The position numbers and the translations under genes were made by a program. Below, piece after piece: positions 60,980-64,000 of a DNA stretch of 64,000 bases. Origin of the DNA: Apostichopus japonicus (Eukaryota; Echinodermata; Holothuroidea; Aspidochirotida; Stichopodidae); the NCBI RefSeq assembly GCF_037975245.1, contig NC_092566.1, positions 1,242,001 to 1,306,000 on the forward strand, in the 5' to 3' direction. Below the pieces are notes generated by a model, which saw only the letters and a program-made list of their open reading frames with translations, was not told the DNA's origin and did not search any database. How positions within the stretch are numbered: the first letter of the stretch is position 1; each line of letters begins with the position of its first letter.

Positions 60980-60999
60980 GTTGTTGTTATGAAATGAAA
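60980..60999 (+). repeat. (TTG)n microsatellite
   Basis: TTGTTGTTGTTGTTG run. Confidence 0.85.
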
Positions 61000-63900
61000 T
61001 TTGATCAGCATGATTCTGCCACTTACTCTAGTACCTTTCAGAGAATGAGTGGGTGGCCAATGATCCATATACTCTTTACCCCAAAGTTTTGCTAGATAAT
61101 GAATATTTTACATATTTCCAATTCCTATCATGTTTACACCTGCTAGAATCGCCACTTTACAATCACTCAAAAAAAAACACAAAAACAAAACAATGATATA
61201 CTTGTAAAAAGAGGAATGAAAATGTTTTCATGGAATTTTAAGTCACTTTGTTGTCAAAATTAAGGTGGGAATGTTTGGAATGCTAAACACCCACATCATA
61301 TAGTTTTGGTATGTACAGTTCATGCCAAGGTTAATAGTAACTGGGTGATTCTGTAACAGCATTAATTTACTCTGGATAATAGTTCCATACAAGCATAAAC
61401 AAGCTAATGTACATCACTGACCATGAAGGTTAATATCCTACAACCTCCCATATTTTCTACATGTTGTCAAAACATTCAGGCAGTTTTGGCTTAAAGGGGA
61501 TGTCAAACCTGTGTCTAAAGTAAGAGCTACAAGTATTGCCCCTAAATATACCAGAAGCTAAGGAAAGTTTGGTCACTCATCTTCAAACTGAATTAAGTTT
61601 CTTTTTATTCCTCATTGAAATTTATATTTGATTCTTGAAAGTGTTGTTAAATCATTTGCAACCTCTGTCTGGGAATAATTTGCAGGGTCTGGTCATTAAG
61701 CCAATTACACTTTGAAAAGTTTTTGGAAAACTTGAAAGTCTTTTATTGCTGGTGGCTGAAGTTGATTGATTGTTAACATTGCTGAACATTTTCTGCTGCA
61801 TCTTCAGGCAAAAATCAATTCTTGTAGCATTTTGTACCACAAAGATATGAATTGTTCAAAGTTTGTGATGTTTAGTAATGTATCTGGCAACAATAGAATG
61901 GATGATGCCATCGTAGCTCTTCAGCTGAAAATGTCTTTCTTTCAAATTTGTCCATTAATTATCCTCAGAGGACAAGAACATTTCCACAAAAAAAAAAGAA
62001 ATTTGACAGCTAAGCAAACATTCCAAGTTTATCAGCATTCAAGTATAAATTTACAAACACATAATAGCCTAAGTTAAGCTTTTGAAGAGCATTTGCCTCC
62101 CCCCACCCCCCCCCCCATGACATCACTGATCCCCTACTGTGATGCAACTTCAATGAAGTTTTAGCAAGTCAAAATGGGTTACGATCAATCACCCTTAACT
62201 CAAGTTTCACATTGTCACCAGAAAATTCTTTTTCGAAATTCTTAGGATGACCAAAGTTGGGGGTGCTTACCGATGACCTTTAAGCAAGTTTCCACGTTGA
62301 TTGAAGTTGATAAAATATTCAATACTTCATTGACAAAAAGTCCTCATACATTTCAGTTCATTTATTGTACAGGTTACATTTAATTCAAAAACTTACGATA
62401 ACATTTTTTGTGCAAAATGAGAAGAAAAATATTTGTTGGAAATTTCTGAGTTGCTATTTTGCATGCTATTAAATATAGCCTATAGTAATACATGCAAAAG
62501 AAATTGGCAAATACAGGAGAGAAACATTAATTAAAGCTCGTTAAGTGAAATGATAGAAGAGAGTGCTGCCTTGTTGTATGAGAGACTATGTGGGTTTGGA
62601 AAACTGGCAGGAGTTCCCATCACAAACATAAAGATGCTTTTAGTAAACAATTGCCACCAGGGTGAGGATAATTTGCCCCTTTCATCTCCCCTCACGTCCT
62701 AGAGATTGATTACTCTTTTGTTAAACCTTGCATCAAATGTTCCCTGAATAACTCTTTATCTTCAGTAACAGAGAACCAAGGAGACAAAGGCCAATACACT
62801 CCACTCTGTAATTACAAGTTACTTTTTGAAACAAACATCTCTTCGGTTGTTTCTCTTCAAATGTTCACCTTAAAAAAACTTTTACCATCTCCTTAGCAAA
62901 GGACCACCTATTATCAATCACCTAAATAATTGACCAATCAAAGACCAGCTTTCGAGGATATGATTTATGTCTTTCCAACGTAAAATAAAGTATCGATTGC
63001 AGAATAAGTACTCACTCTCTTTCATTTCGTTGGATTTTGTTTTATCATTAAAATATGATAGATTGCTCACGTAGTTCATTATGAGTAACCTTGTTCAATT
63101 ATTAATCAGCCTTAACGAACACAGTTCTGTATAAGTGCTACAAAAACAATGACGCTCTTATCAAAACAGAACTATTTTTCCTGTTGACGGAATGTCTATA
63201 GGAACTGGGAATATTCCCTGAGATACGGAATCGTGACAAAAGTCAACATGGATAGTTTCATGGTAAAATAATTTCCTGGTTGTCGTTGATCTAGACAAAA
63301 TGGCCTCCACACATTACCTTCTAATGACCCTTTACGAGGGCAAAGTATAACTGTGAATGGCTTCCTGTCTGAAAATAGAATGGCCTAAATCATTTGCCAT
63401 AACACACTTGTGTAAGAAACAAGACAACCCCGACCATCGATTGTCCCAAATAAATCTGTTGTATAGCATTGCATGTCGGCTGTGACAAAGAAAGTCTAAG
63501 TCTGGGTTCACATACTTGTGCAAACTAACTATTTTGCTTTCTTTCATTTTCCCTCCCAAACAATTTTTGCTTCGCCCAACATGCCAGCTAACTCCCCCTT
63601 CCACCTTCCCTTCCCTTCCCCCACAGTACATGATATTAAAACTGGTTGAAAATTTTTAGTTAGTCGCTTAAGGAGACTCTTAAGTTACCACCTTCAACCT
63701 AGAAAGCTACTCTAAACACAGAATCAGTCTTCTACAAAAAGGATTATTTTATCGAAACTAATTCTCCCTCCAAATGCAGCAAACCGTTTCAAAGTCGACT
63801 GGCTTTGTACGGGTCAGTAATTTTGCAGAAGAAAATAGCTAAATAACAAACTTATCAACAGAGATACAAAGATAAATAACCAATGTAATATATGGATGCG

Positions 63901-64000
63901 AAATGCATAGTTAAGATAAATTATCCTTAGGGTGCTCCTAAGAAAATAAAAGTGAAAAAAAAAAAAGTTGGCATAAAAGCAATCAAATCAGCATTTTTGG
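61000..64000. other. Non-coding end of window
   Basis: No supported gene, RNA or mobile element. It holds a C-run at 62098-62116 and an A-run at 63955-63965. Open frames of up to about 100 codons have no recognisable content. Confidence 0.4.

Noticed and set aside
1-64000. CRISPR arrays, bacterial operons, prophage or rRNA genes
   Set aside because: None is seen. The tandem repeats lack uniform unique spacers and the sequence is eukaryotic in character.

Overview
The window looks like intron-rich or intergenic nuclear DNA of an animal. It is AT-rich, sparsely coding, and full of microsatellites, minisatellites, homopolymeric G/C runs and short DNA transposons. Eukaryotic splice-like signals, AATAAA sites and a metazoan-type PH-domain protein rule out a bacterial or phage source. 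Poly-G/poly-C runs, 8-bp-TSD hAT-type elements and a GCTATATAAAT..(ATT)n retroposon tail would suit a marine invertebrate, perhaps an echinoderm. That placement is a low-confidence inference.

Only one protein gene is convincing: an apparently intronless coding exon at 4148-4912 (+) for a 254-residue PH-domain protein with a basic, serine-rich tail. Several short exon-like segments have good splice signals and an open frame: 12798-12858 (+), 13838-13889 (-), 22214-22308 (+), 23402-23536 (+), 23846-23984 (-, with an AATAAA just downstream), 27221-27268 (+) and 57649-57679 (+). I treat each as a hypothesis, because short open frames are common by chance in such DNA. A CpG-dense patch with three CCAAT boxes (34355-34640), a CpG/pyrimidine-rich patch (9770-10155) and a TATAAATA site (46111) are candidate promoters or first exons.

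The richest content is mobile DNA. Five non-autonomous hAT-like elements have recognisable terminal inverted repeats and 8-bp target duplications: 16245-17761, 16812-17379 nested inside it, 21068-21407 inserted in a minisatellite, 27489-28143 and 43798-44701. Three of them share an internal hairpin module. Two families of TTAA-flanked MITE-like elements occur at 15090/31688 and 55627/47869. There is a perfect 66-bp-arm hairpin at 7035-7187, a second large inverted repeat at 52727-52912, and a tRNA-derived sequence between TA microsatellites at 54043-54114.

Region by region: 0-4 kb, non-coding, with a 73-bp duplication and many TGTACA/ACTGTA words; 4-5 kb, the PH gene; 5-15 kb, non-coding with hairpins and candidate exons; 15-18 kb, MITE plus nested hAT; 18-22 kb, purine-rich and 51-bp minisatellites; 22-24 kb, candidate exons on both strands; 25-28 kb, TA microsatellite and hAT copy; 30-32 kb, 64-bp minisatellite and MITE copy; 34 kb, CpG patch; 36-38 kb, local segmental duplication; 43-45 kb, retroposon tail and hAT; 47-56 kb, repeat copies, tRNA-like sequence and inverted repeat; 58-61 kb, 36-bp and 18-bp minisatellites. 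No gene network can be reconstructed, because only one gene is secure.
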